The notes under the pieces: model-generated
What the model was told of the DNA's origin: nothing
Database searches by the model: none
The model's input: the letters and a program-made list of their open reading frames with translations, nothing else
Translations under genes and position numbers: made by a program
From: Dallia pectoralis
Lineage: Eukaryota; Chordata; Actinopteri; Esociformes; Umbridae
Length of the DNA: 64,000 nucleotides
Direction: 5' to 3'
NCBI GenBank assembly: GCA_029465975.1
Contig: CM055743.1
Location: forward strand, 20,027,220-20,091,219
Part shown: positions 43,796-56,400 of the stretch, piece after piece
Layout: the number at the start of each line of letters is the position of its first letter
How positions within the stretch are numbered: position 1 is the first letter of the stretch

Positions 43796-46700
43796 ATGTC
43801 AGTAACCATATCAACCCTTAATACCAGAAGCATCCGATACCCCGACAGACGCCGCACAGTCCTAGGGCACCTCACAACTAAACCAGCAGACATTTTCCTG
43901 CTCCAGGAGTGTGGCATCCCGTACAAGGAGATGGATGGCCTCCTGGAGGAGGGATGGACTCTAGGGAGCTCTTTCTGGTCCGGCTCTAACATCGCCATAT
44001 TGATGACCAACCCGTACATCCGACCAAAAGCCAGCTGCGTCGTGGAAAGCGGGCGAATCCTGGTCTTAGACCTGGAGATCCAGGGTTCGCCACTGAGAGT
44101 CATCAATGTGTACGGCCCGACCAACGTAGCAGAGAGAGTCTCCCTATACCGGAAGCTCAGGTCTCTCCTCCTCGTCTCAACGCCAGTCCTGGTGGGGGGG
44201 ATTTCAACTGTGCACTTCGGGACGAGGACCGCAGCAAGCCAAGGAGAGACCGATCCTCTAAAGAGCTTCAAGCCATCATCGATGACTTCTCCCTCACAGA
44301 TGTAGGCGGCTCTACTCCCCCAACACCAACATGGGTGAGTTCCTCCGGGGCTTCATACTCAAGAATAGACATGTTCTTACTCTCGCCTGGCCTGAGAATG
44401 CGCTCCTTGACCAGTGAGGCGGCGCACTTCTCGGACCACAGGATGGTGACCGTGACCTTAGACTGGGAGGGGCTAGTGAAGATAGGCAGAGGGTCCTGGA
44501 GGATGAATACATCAGTCCTCGAGGACCAGACAGTCAGACGCTCCTTCTCTAGACGTTACCTGGAGTGGCGAACACTGAAAGAACTGTACGACTCCCCTAT
44601 AGAGTGGTGGGAAATGGTCAAGGACAGGGTCAAAGGCTACTTCGGTGGTGTAGGGAGGAGGAAGGCTAGGGAAAAGAGGGCCAGTTTTAACCACCATAAC
44701 CACAATAATCCCTACAACGACTTAGCCTCCTCCAGCGAGAGGGTTTTGAAGTGGCCCGAGAGCTGTCCGAAACCAAAGAACACCTAGCTACACTCTATAG
44801 GGAGGAGCAAAAAAAGAGCCAGTTCAGGTCAAAACTCCAGGGTCTGGAGGAGGATGAGAAATGCACTCGCTACTTCTTCCGAAAGGCACGGTCAAGACAA
44901 AAACCTATCCTCTCCCTCTATAACAGCCAAGGTGACTCTGTGAAAAACAGCGCAGACATCCTGAGGGCGGCCGGGGACTTCTATGGCAGACTGTATGACA
45001 CCAAGCCTGCCGACGGAGACCTCGCAACCGCCTTTTTAGAGGGTCTCAATAGAGTCATCGAGGGAGGTGAGAGTGAAGACCCCGAAATGAGCATTGAGGA
45101 GCTCACCCGGGCCGTGCACTCCATTAATAAACAAAAAGCACCTGGACCGGACGGGATCCAGGGAGAGTTCTACCAGACCTTCTGGGATCTCATCAAGAAC
45201 GACGTGGCGGAGGTCTTCCAAGCCATATACAGGGAGAGACGGTTGGGTGAGTCCATGCGACAGAGCACAATCAATCTTATCCCGAAGAAGGGGGACCTCA
45301 AAGACCTCCGGAACTGGCGTCCAATCAACCTCCTATCTGTTGCCTATAAAATCATGACTAAGGCCCTAACCAAACGCTTTCAGTCCCATCTCCCCAGAGT
45401 AATAGCTGCAGACCAGACATGCAGCATCCCCGAGAGGTCTATAAACGACAACCTGCTCCTGGTGAGAGACGTCATCCTACACTCCCAGGAGCGCGGGTCC
45501 CCCTTGGGCCTGCTAAGCCTGGACCAGGAAAAGGCTTTTGACAGGGTAAGCCATGGCTTCCTGCAGAGGGTGCTGAAGAAGATGAACTTCCCCCAACACC
45601 TCATCAACTGGACCAACCTCTGCTACCAAAACATCAGCAGCAGAGTACTGGTAAACAACATCCTCACAGACCCATTCCCCATCAGATCCGGTGTGAGACA
45701 AGGATGCCCTTTAGCCCCTCTGCTGTACGTCATCTACCTGGAGCCTTTCTTGGAAAGAATCAGAACATCCACAGTTATCCCAGGCTACCAGCTGCCAGGA
45801 GCCGGGGGAGAGAGGCTAAGGGTGATGGCGTACATGGACGACATCACCATCGTTGGCACAGATAGCCGCTCCATCACCACTGCAACAAAGGCGGTGGACG
45901 ACTACTGTGCCGCCCCAGGCGCCCTCGTCAACCGGGGTAAGAGTGAGCTCTTTCTATCAGGACACTGGCATGAGACTCTCACCACCTCTTTCCCTGTGAA
46001 AACAGAAACCATCAAGCTGCTGGGGATCACCTTACAGCGGGACGGGGGGGATCCACCAGCTGGGCGGAGACCATCTGCCGCGTCCAACGGAAAATCTGCG
46101 AGTGGAGTGCACGGTCCCTCACGATGACGGGTAAGACCCTGATCCTGAAGGCAATTGTTCTCCCCATTCTACTGTACCTAGGCAGGGTGTTTCCCCCGGA
46201 CAAGGCAGCAAGCAAAAAGATTGAGCGCCTGATGTTCACCTTTGTCTGGGGGAGCCAAATGGAGCGACTCCAACGCAGCACCCTGTACAAAATGGTGGAG
46301 AATGGGGGGAAGGGGGTCCCAGACATCCTCAACATTATTAGGGCACAGCAACTCTCCAACTTGGTCAAAACTTTCAATAAACCGGACAGAAAAGGCAGTT
46401 TCTTTGAGAGACACTACGCCACACCCATCCTCAGAACACTGGGAATGGGCACTATCGACCACACTGTGCCCTATAGCTGGGATCCCCCAAAAGTCTACAA
46501 AGCCATCAGAGACTTTGCCTTCGGGTCGGGTCTACAGCTGGGCTGGCGTCTTGGAAATACAAAGACATCATGGGCCACATCCGCTCCAAGGACACAGTGG
46601 TCCCTCTGAGAGACAGCTCAACTGTAGCCTCGCAACAGGTATGGTTAAACGTCAATCACCATTGCCTTACAAACAGACAGAAAGACATCTCCTGGATGGC

Positions 46701-47159
46701 TGTTCATGGTTGCCTCCCCACCGGAGAATTCATGTACAGGCGGCACATTGCACTGACAGTGAGCTGCCCCCACGGATGCAACACGGTTGAAAACACATAC
46801 CATGTTTTGGCCGAGTGCTCTGTGGCCAGGCGGGTCTGGGCCTTGTTTGTTCCCTCTGTCTCCCACAACAGGTTGTTGACCCTACCTCGCTTGACGACAG
46901 AAAACATCCTGAACGGTCCTCCTGCGGATGCACCACCACCGAGCTCCGCCAGCAGTGGAGGATCATCGGCGTCGTCAAGCAGGTCCTGTGGGAGACGAGA
47001 AACATAAAGGTTTTTAACAAAACCACAGTGGACCCAACAACCTTGAGGAGGAGAATCACCATTCTTCTCAGGGACCACGCCATCACAGACTTTCACAAGG
47101 ACCCAGTAACGGCGAGAGCGGCATGGGGGGTAACAAGATGGAAAGACATCAACCTCTAA
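43796..47159 (+). pseudogene. LINE ORF2 (endonuclease and reverse transcriptase), about five frameshifts
   Basis: It begins MSVTISTLNTRSIRYPDRRR. The endonuclease part has DIFLLQECGIP, VYGPT, and SDHRM near its end. The best frame, 44751-46127, holds the reverse transcriptase: NKQKAPGPDGIQGEFYQTFW, LLSLDQEKAFDRVSHGF, VRQGCPLAPLLYVIYLEP and the catalytic AYMDDITIVG. The C-terminal part carries WMAVHGCLPTGEFMYRRH and CPHGCNTVENTYHVLAEC, a CCHC-type motif. Frame breaks include seven-G runs at 44194-44200 and 46044-46050 and others near 44720, 46560 and 46960. Otherwise codons are intact, so inactivation seems recent or partly due to sequencing. Confidence 0.85.
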
Positions 47160-47284
47160 AATCCCCCGTGCCGCATCGGACGACCCCCACCCCCCCGTTC
47201 CAGAACATCAATCCGTCCTCGAGCCTCCAGCGTATCAGCCTCACCAGCGCAACGCCCCTGGAGGAATGACCCCCCCCCCACCAC

Positions 47285-48010
47285 AACCGCACCACCCCAG
47301 CACCGGAAGAGGTGTGGAGGAGGGACCCACATTAGACCTTCACCCGGAGCGGCGGTTCACAGGCGAGTACCACAATGAGTCGGGGGTCGGGGCTCGGCCG
47401 GTGGACTGTTCCGCTCCTCAGGTTGTCCTTCCTCCCCTCTGCAGGCCCAGTACCAGCCGCGGACCCCGGCATACAGCACTAGCACCATCAACAGCATCAG
47501 AACGGCAGATGGAGCGGGCTGCTCACAGGCGAGTTCCATTAATGACCTTCGGGTCAGGACTCCCCTGTGGGCCGGCTCAATCCTCAATTGTTTTTCCTTC
47601 CCCACTACAGGCCCAGCACCACCACCAGCACCACCCCAGCACCCAGAAGAGGCGTGGAGGAGGGACCCACATTAGACCTTCACACCGAGCGGGCTGCTCA
47701 CAGGCGAGTTCCATTAATGACCTTTGGGCCAGGACTCGTCTGGGGGTTGGCTCGCTCCTCAGGTTGTCCTTCCTCCCCTCTGCAGGGCCAGCACCAGGTC
47801 CAGATCCCGCATGCACACACCAACACCAACCCAGCACCCGGAGGAGGCGGGGAGGAGGGACCTACGCCAGACCTTTGCACCGAGCGGGCTGCTCACAGGC
47901 GAGTTCCATCAATGACCTTCGGGCCAGGACTCGTCTGGGGGTTGGCTCGCTCCTCAGGTTGTCCTTCCTCACCCTCTGCAGGTCCAGCACCAGACCCTGA
48001 TCCCGGCACA
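47285..48010 (+). repeat. 3' UTR tandem repeats of the LINE (four copies of about 165-195 bp)
   Basis: Each copy has ggaggagggacc, gcgggctgctcacaggcgag, ttccattaatgacctt and then a pyrimidine tract ending in CAG followed by g(c/t)ccagcacc (tracts end near 47446, 47610, 47785 and 47982). Similar tract/CAG modules occur in the 5' UTR at about 42043-42076 and 42197-42228. Confidence 0.8.
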
Positions 48011-48385
48011 CAACACCACCAGCAGAACCAGCACTGAGCAATAACCAGCACAACCACCCAGGACCCAGACTTCACAGACACAGACCCCACCCGTATCCGG
48101 CTCCCCGAAGACCACCGAAGGGTTTTTTAATGCTAGTCAAAAGCTTTTTCCCTTCACTTTGTTTTATGTCGTTTGTTCAAGGTTGAAGGGTTTTTTGGCA
48201 CCACCGTTAGCCCCTTTTCCCTTCCCCAAGTCACAATTTATGTTGTAAAAATAATAATATAAATAATGTGATTTTAATAACATATATATAAAAATATATG
48301 TGTATGAAAAATGAATGAAAAAAAGAATGAAAAGAAATGTAAAAGTTTTGTGTTTTTCAAAAAAACAAATAAAATAACGTCTGAA

Positions 48386-48729
48386 TTTTGAAAATACCTT
48401 TGCTTTGGGCTGGCTGGGCTTCTGTCCATATTAGTACACACTGTACTAATACAAGCCTCTATGACCCATACGTGCGCCATGATGGATTTAACTGTACATA
48501 AGTAAATTAACATAATAACTTAATATATATTTAACCATTAAATAATTGTAAATTTGACTAATGTCTTTCAGACCTAACAGGGTTCAAGATGGCATTACTC
48601 TAGTACCTTAAAAAGGTTTTACTTTGATTTGTGAAAAATTACTAAGCATGCTAGCTGTAGTTCGTGAAGGGTTCCAGCCAACCACTCATATTTCCTTAAT
48701 TTCTGTGTGTTCGAGATCAGCCCCGCTGA
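48386..48729. other. spacer after the LINE
   Basis: It starts with cctttgctttgggctggctg, a motif also found after the G-rich block at 39652 and, diverged, at 39813. A 45-bp stretch at 48692-48737 (catatttccttaatttctgt...) recurs at 51088-51128. No gene seen. Confidence 0.45.
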
Positions 48730-49235
48730 TCAGCCCCGCTACACTCAGTTATACTAGTGGACTATGCTCATATAGACCACTAGTATAACCTGGGTGCACT
48801 ACACTCTGTTATACTAGTGGTCTATATGAGCATAGTCTATCTACCTGTACAGGTGTTGTATCACAAGTTAATCTGGGCGCACTACACACTGTTATACTAG
48901 CGGTCTATATGAGCATAGTCTATTTAGCTGTACATATGTTGTATCACAAGTTAATCTGGGCGCACTACACTCTGTTATACTAGTTGTCTATATGAACATA
49001 GTCTATCTACCTGTACAGGTGTTGTATCACAAGTTAACCTGGGTGCACTACACACTGTTATACTAGTGGTCTATATAAGCATAGTCTATCTACCTGTACA
49101 GGTGTTGTATCACAAGTTAATCTGGGCACACTACACACTGTTATACTAGTGGTCTATATGAGCATAGTCTATCTGCCTGTACTGGTGTTGTATCACAAGT
49201 TAACCTGGGTGCACTACACTCTGTTATACTATGGT
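48730..49235. repeat. 83-bp tandem array, about six copies, with an inverted first unit
   Basis: The unit is ctgggtgcactacactctgt, tatactagtggtctatatga, gcatagtctatctacctgta, caggtgttgtatcacaagtt, aac. The first unit is partly inverted: 13-bp arms gttatactagtgg and ccactagtataac (about 48749-48790) form a perfect palindrome around actatgctcatatag. Confidence 0.92.
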
Positions 49236-51738
49236 AGAGAAAATGAGTGAAATACACGAGTCGAACGGATTACCTTTTCAGATGGTTTATTAAAAGAATT
49301 TAACACAACAGTAAACTCTTTGCCCTGTCCTAAGTCTTCCTCGCGCGAGTTGAATCAGAAAGAGACCGTTTGAGCGGAATGCCTCTTCTTTTAAAACCTC
49401 TAGGAAGCTCCTCCTAGCTTGTTTCAGAAGCGCCTCCCAACTCAGGTAAAATACTTCCTGTTTACAAGCACGAACTACTCATTACCGCCCCTAATGGTCG
49501 GATGACTAAAATACAGTTACTACTAACACACGGACTAAATACCTCATAATAATAAATGTAAACTTAAGAATAAGAGATAAAATGTAAACAATCAATGCTA
49601 TAGAATACTAATGAGGTAAACATAATAATAATATAAAAGAGAAGAAATATAAAATGTAAACAACCTGAAATTCTACCACAATACTTGCGCTCTTTACTCT
49701 GCATTCGTGCTGCGGCGTCAACAAACACCTCAGACTGTTAGGCTGAATTAACTGAATTACAAACACATTAAACAAGATTATGATTAAATTACAAACATTT
49801 GAACGATTTATTGAAGTTTTTATTACTTTGAACAGGCATCGATACAATCAACTACATTTACCTTCTTATGACACGCCTACGTCGCATCTGGAATATCACC
49901 AGTTTACATGAAAACCAGTTGAAACGTAACACCGGCATCACTGTTCTCAGCATAGGAAACCAATGTGCAGAGTTGCCTAGTGTATTTTGGCAGCAATGCC
50001 CACTGGCTTGTCATATCTTTTTTTTTTTAAGTAGATTGTCCTGATTAAAATAGTGCCCAATATTTAACAATCAGAAAATATACATTTGAGAGATCTGATG
50101 TGAACAGCGCTGTTTCTTATGTGTACTTAGTGCTGTCTAGTATTTTCTATTATCGTTGATGTATTGTTTTGGCTTAAGTGTTTGAAAGCTTCATTAATAG
50201 CCAATTTAAACTATGTTTGTAATCTTGTTTGATAAGTTTACTTGACTGTATCTTCAGTAAAATAGTTTGTGTGCAAAAAGCTGCACATATTTTGTGGTAA
50301 TTACAGTTTTTGGATAACCGAACTCGGAACATTAATAGTATTGACTGAATTACGTAGGTGCTATCTAGAATAATTAGTCCTGTAACATCAATTGGTGGGA
50401 ATTATGTTTTACTCGAAAGTAATCATTAGATATTACCAAGTAAATAGCTCTGGAATATACATTTAAGCTTCAGCACACAGCATATTGTAACTTTGAGTTT
50501 ATTTTAATTGTGGTGTACTTGTTTTCTTGTTTTTATTTCACAATACAGCCACTACCGTTTTTGTTGTACATTAGTTTCCTTGCATTTTTTACAAGGTTAC
50601 TGAGAATCACCTAAATATGATTTACCAGAATAAATTATCACCAAATTAGTGTGTGTGCTGTAGTGGTACTTTACACCAGGCTACACTTAACACTTCATGT
50701 CATTGGGTTGCAATGAATAGGATGATGCAGGGTCCACTGAATGGATGATGTGTAACTAGACCATTAGACGATACATATACAAGAACACATGTTTTCAATA
50801 ACTTCACTCCTTAGTGACCCCTTTGTATTCAATTGATTTAACATTTTTTTATATAACTAATATTAATTTTGAAATTGTGAAGTTTTGACTTGTTCTTTTT
50901 AAAACTAAATTACACAACTAGCAAAAAAGGTTCCATTTGAAATGACAACTATACTCAACCCTTATCAGGAGATACAAAAACTGTAATTTGGCTGGTCACA
51001 AAGAATTTAAAACATGAATCTGTTTAAGACAAAGATTTAATGTGTGAATACAAAATGGCGGAAAGGGGCGTGTGTATGTACATTTTCATATTTCCTTAAT
51101 TTCTGTGTGTTCGGGATCAGCCCCGCTGCCCAATATGTTACAAATAGATGCCCTTTGGCATTGTCTTACTATTCATGATGAACAAAAAAGCCTCTGGGAC
51201 GCATAAGGTTTGCAATGATGGAATGTCTTGTACATGTCCAAAATGGATGCATATTGTTTTACATAACTTCTTTCTCATGGTGAACAAAAAATAGCCTCAA
51301 GGACCATGAGGTTTGCCATGATGGATTGTCTTGTACAGTGATATTTAGGGAAAAACTTTATGAATTGTTTTCTCTTGTATTGCTGCTCCAAATGACTTCA
51401 AACTTGCGTTTATGTGTGGAATTCATGTGTTATGTTACATTTAGCACAAAGCAATAGAATGATTAATGGCTGAATAGGGCGTACTTATTTAAAATTTCAC
51501 ACTGATCAAAGGTTTTTTTGTGTTGATATGACACATTATTTTTCACACATGCACCACTAGGGGCACGCAGCGTCTGCGTGCCTGTGATATCCTAGGACGT
51601 CGACTCCATTATTTTTGAGGAGATCGTGTTATTTTGAGGAGATCTTTATATAGAATATGCATAGTTTAGTTACCAAATGTTCTGCCGATAAACTTTATTA
51701 TAGATTGTGCTAGATTTTAGATGTCATGGAAATATGTT
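49236..51738. other. AT-rich region, no gene; local duplications
   Basis: 49236-49690 is flanked by the 83-bp array and has an LTR-like look (reverse-strand aataaa), but no matching terminus was found. 49688-49813 recurs at 52380-52500. A unit of about 115 bp with ttgtcttgtaca and tgaacaaaaaa occurs twice at 51160-51345. No coding signal. Confidence 0.4.
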
Positions 51739-51739
51739 T

Positions 51740-52135
51740 TTTACTTTTACCCACGGACTGAAAACGAAAACAACTCAGGATGTTCGCAGGATGTTAGTCC
51801 TTCATTTGATCTACAGTTAGTAATAACATAAACTTTCCAAACATTTATTAATTGCGTTATCGTTGTTATGATATCTTGAGTTTAGTAGTTATATGCGTAC
51901 TAAGTGTATTCGCGTCCAGATAATACTTTTCCCCATGGACTGAAAACGAAAACAACACATTGTTATCCCAGAGATGTAAGGATATTAATAAATGCTGCGC
52001 TTATATTAGTCGTTCGTTTGAACCGTAAATAATAACATAAACTTTCCAAACATTTATTAATCTGTATCGTTGTTATTATATCTTGAGTTCAGTAGTTATA
52101 TGCGTACTAAGTGTATTCGTGTCCAGATAATAGCA
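51740..52135. repeat. tandem duplication of about 190 bp
   Basis: Two copies share ggactgaaaacgaaaacaac, aacataaactttccaaacat and atatgcgtactaagtgtatt, at about 51750-51925 and 51930-52130. Confidence 0.88.
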
Positions 52136-52184
52136 GTTAAACTAATGGTATCTGATGGTGTTTGAGAAGTTTACTTGACTATCT

Positions 52185-52378
52185 GGGCGCACTACACTCT
52201 GTTATACTAGTGGTCTATATGAGCATAGTCTATCTACCTTTACAGGTGTTGTATCACAAGTTAACCTGGGTGCACTACACTCTGTTATACTAGTGGTCTA
52301 TATGAGCATAGTCTATCTACCTGTACAGATGTTGTATCACAAGTTAACGTGGGTGCACTACACTCTGTTATACTAGCG
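52185..52378. repeat. 83-bp array, second locus (about 2.3 copies)
   Basis: Same unit as at 48730-49235. It is followed at 52380-52500 by a copy of 49688-49813. Confidence 0.92.
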
Positions 52379-52499
52379 GTCTTTACTCTGCATTCGTGCT
52401 GCGGCGTCAACAAACACCTCAGACTGTTAGGCTGAACTAACTGAATTACAAACACAATAAACAAGATTATGATTAAATTACAAACATTTGAACAATTTA

Positions 52500-52975
52500 T
52501 TATGTGTGCTTGACTATGGTCAAGGACACATATTGTAATCTCACACATATATTATTATTGTTATGTGTGCTTGACTATGGTCAAGGAAACATATTGTAAT
52601 CTCACATATATATTATTATTATTATGTGTGCTTGACTATGGTCTCCTAGCACCCCTTCTATCTCTAGCACTTCCCCCTGCACCCACTCAGGAACAATGTA
52701 CTTCTTGCCTTTTTGATGTGTGTTTTAGCTATATGTGAAATGCCTGCACTTATTGAAAGTCGCTCTGGATAAGAGAGTCTGCTAAATGCGCAAAATGTAA
52801 ATGTCAAGGACACATATTGTAATCTAACATATATATTATCATTATAATGTGTGCTTGACTATGGTCAAGGACACATATTGTAATCTCACATATATATTAT
52901 TAGTATGTGTGCTTGACTATGGTCAAGGACACATATTGTAATCTCACATATATATTATTATTATTATGTGTACGT
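52500..52975. repeat. 58-bp tandem repeat, about six copies
   Basis: The unit is tgtgtgcttgactatggtca, aggacacatattgtaatctc, acatatatattattatta. A SINE-type sequence interrupts it at 52642-52803. Confidence 0.92.
52642..52803 (+). mobile_element. SINE or LINE 3' tail inserted in the 58-bp repeat
   Basis: It contains gtcgctctggataagagagt, then ctgctaaatgcgcaaaatg and an aaatgtaaatg tail. This 3' tail is shared by several fish SINEs (such as the salmonid HpaI type) and their partner LINEs. The 5' part is short and not recognisable. Confidence 0.7.
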
Positions 52976-53189
52976 TAGCGCGCTAGCTAGCATTAGCTAC
53001 TACTGTAAGTGTATGCATACATCAAACAACAACGTTAGCATGCTAGCTAGCGTTAGCGCTGCTAGCTAGCTAGTTACTCTTGTATGTGTATGCTCCATCA
53101 CTGGGTAGATTGTATTCAAACGACTTTTGTTAGTGTGCAAACTAACTAGCTAGCCAGTACTGTTTGTGTAGGCTCACTAAAACAACTAC

Positions 53190-53425
53190 GCAGGTTGCAA
53201 TGGTGTTTAATAGGTTACTAGGTTGGCTAAAAGACTGCTTACAATGCTGCTTAATAGGCAGGTTGCTATGTTTGTTAATAGGCAGGTTACATGCTGTTGA
53301 ATAGGCAGGTTTGCATTATAATGAATAAGCAGGTTACATGCTGTACTATTGTCAGGTTACATGCTGTTCAATAGGCAGGTTGTTATGCTGTTTAATAGGC
53401 AGTTTATAATGCTGTTTCATATGCT
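53190..53425. repeat. about 24-bp repeat, degenerate
   Basis: Imperfect copies of ataggcaggttacatgctgt. The preceding 52976-53150 is rich in gctagc motifs. Confidence 0.75.
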
Positions 53426-53427
53426 AC

Positions 53428-56400
53428 TATGGTGCATGCAGCAGTAGTGTGTATTCATGAGTAATGACTGATAGGTTTAACACATTGTATACTATGGTGC
53501 ATGCAGCAGCAGTGTGTATTCATGAGTAATGACTGATAGGTTTAACACATTGCATACTATGGTGCATGCAGCAGTAGTGTGTATTCATGAGTAATGACTG
53601 ATAGGTTTAACACATTGCATACTATGGTGCATGTAGCAGCAGTGTGTATTGATGAGTAATGACTGATAGGTTTAACACATTGCATACTATCTTGCATGCA
53701 GCAGCAGTGTGTATTCATGAGTATTGACTGATAGGTTTAACACATTGCATACTATGGTGCATGTTACAGCAGTGTGTATTCATGAGTAATGACTGATAGG
53801 TTTAACACATTGTATACTATGGTGCATGCCGCAGTAGTGTGTATTCATGAGTAATGACTGATAGGTTTAACACATTGTATACTATGGTGCATGCAGCAGT
53901 AGTGTGTATTCATGAGTAATGACTGATAGGTTTAACACATTGCATACTATGGTGCATGTAGCAGCAGTGTGTATTCATGAGTAATGACTGATAGGTTTAA
54001 CACATTGTATACTATGGTGCTTGCAGCAGTAGTGTGTATTCATGAGTAATGACTTATAGGTTTAACACATTGCATACTATGGTGCATGCAGCAGCAGTGT
54101 GTATTCATGAGTAATGACTGATAGGTTTAACACATTGCATACTATGGTGCATGCAGCAGTAGTGTGTATTCATGAGTAATGACTGATAGGTTTAACACAT
54201 TGCATACTATGGTGCATGTAGCAGCAGTGTGTATTGATGAGTAATGACTGATAGGTTTAACACATTGCATACTATCTTGCATGCAGCAACAGTGTGTATT
54301 CATGAGTATTGACTGATAGGTTTAACCCATTGCATACTATGGTGCATGTTACAGCAGTGTGTATTCATGAGTAATGACTGATAGGTTTAACACATTGTAT
54401 ACTATGGTGCATGCAGCAGTAGTGTGTATTCATGAGTAATGACTGATAGGTTTAACACATTGTATACTATGGTGCATGCAGCAGTAGTGTGTATTCATGA
54501 GTAATGACTGATAGGTTTAACACATTGCATACTATGGTGCATGTAGCAGCAGTGTGTATTCATGAGTAATGACTGATAGGTTTAACAGATTGCATACTAT
54601 GGTGCATGCAGCAGCAGTGTGTATTCATGAGTAATGACTGATAGGTTTAACACATTGTATACTATGGTGCTTGCAGCAGTGTGTATTCAAGAGTATTGAC
54701 TGATAGGTTTAACACATTGTATACTATGGTGCATGCAGCAGTAGTGTGTATTCATGAGTAATGACTGATAGGTTTAACACATTGTATACTATGGTGCATG
54801 CAGCAGTAGTGTGTATTCATGAGTAATGACTGATAGGTTTAACACATTGTATACTATGGTGCATGCAGCAGCAGTGTGTATTCATGAGTAATGACTGATA
54901 GGTTTAACACATTGTATACTATGCTGCTTGCAGCAGTAGTGTGTATTCATGAGTAATGACTGATAGGTTTAACACATTGTATACTATGGTGCATGCAGCA
55001 GCAGTGTGTATTCATGAGTAATGACTGATAGGTTTAACACATTGCATACTATGGTGCATGCAGCAGTAGTGTGTATTCATGAGTAATGACTGATAGGTTT
55101 AACACATTGCATACTATGGTGCATGTAGCAGCAGTGTGTATTGATGAGTAATGACTGATAGGTTTAACACATTGCATACTATCTTGCATGCAGCAACAGT
55201 GTGTATTCATGAGTAATGACTGATAGGTTTAACACATTGCATACTATGGTGCATGCAGCAGTAGTGTGTATTCATGAGTAATGACTGATAGGTTTAACAC
55301 ATTGCATACTATGGTGCATGTAGCAGCAGTGTGTATTGATGAGTAATGACTGATAGGTTTAACACATTGCATACTATCTTGCATGCAGCAACAGTGTGTA
55401 TTCATGAGTAATGACTGATAGGTTTAACACATTGCATACTATGGTGCATGTAGCAGCAGTGTGTATTGATGAGTAATGACTGATAGGTTTAACACATTGC
55501 ATACTATCTTGCATGCAGCAACAGTGTGTATTCATGAGTAATGACTGATAGGTTTAACACATTGCATACTATGGTGCATGCAGCAGTAGTGTGTATTCAT
55601 GAGTAATGACTGATAGGTTTAACACATTGCATACTATGGTGCATGTAGCAGCAGTGTGTATTGAGAGTAATGACTAATAGGTTTAACACATTGCATACTA
55701 TCTTGCATGCAGCAACAGTGTGTATTCATGAGTAATGACTGATAGGTTTAACCCATTGCATACTATGGTGCATGTTACAGCAGTGTGTATTCATGAGTAA
55801 TGACTGATAGGTTTAACACATTGTATACTATGGTGCATGCAGCAGTAGTGTGTATTCATGAGTAATGACTGATAGGTTTAACACATTGTATACTATTGTG
55901 CATGCAGCAGCAGTGTGTATTCATGAGTAATGACTGATAGGTTTAACACATTGCATACTATGGTGCATGTAGCAGCAGTGTGTATTCATGAGTAATGACT
56001 GATAGGTTTAACAGATTGCATACTATGGTGCATGCAGCAGCAGTGTGTATTCATGAGTAATGACTGATAGGTTTAACACATTGTATACTATGGTGCTTGC
56101 AGCAGTGTGTATTCATGAGTATTGACTGATAGGTTTAACACATTGTATACTATGGTGCATGCAGCAGTAGTGTGTATTCATGAGTAATGACTGATAGGTT
56201 TAACACATTGCATACTATGGTGCATGCAGCAGTAGTGTGTATTCATGAGTATTGACTGATAGGTTTAACACATTGCATACTATGGTGCATGCAGCAGTAG
56301 TGTGTATTCATGAGTAATGACTGATAGGTTTAACACATTGCATACTATGGTGGTTTAACACATTGCATACTATGGTGCATGTTACAGCAGTGTGTATTCA

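Larger units (their letters stand above)
41444..48385 (+). mobile_element. Tx1-clade-like LINE, almost full length but frame-broken
   Basis: A 6.9-kb plus-strand element with a tandemly repeated 5' UTR, a gag-like ORF1 with CCHC knuckles, and an ORF2 with an endonuclease, a YMDD-type reverse transcriptase and a C-terminal Cys/His motif. It also has a tandemly repeated 3' UTR and an A-rich end near aaataaaataacg. The long N-terminal APE-like endonuclease, the GxPKLCRNCG-type knuckle and the WMAVHGCLPTGEFM motif fit the L1-related Tx1 clade of fish. Several frameshifts make it inactive. Confidence 0.85.

Noticed and set aside
47357..48090. Many overlapping frames on both strands around 47-48 kb
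   Set aside because: They are generated by tandem GC-rich repeats in the LINE 3' UTR; the frames follow the repeat unit and lack known domains.
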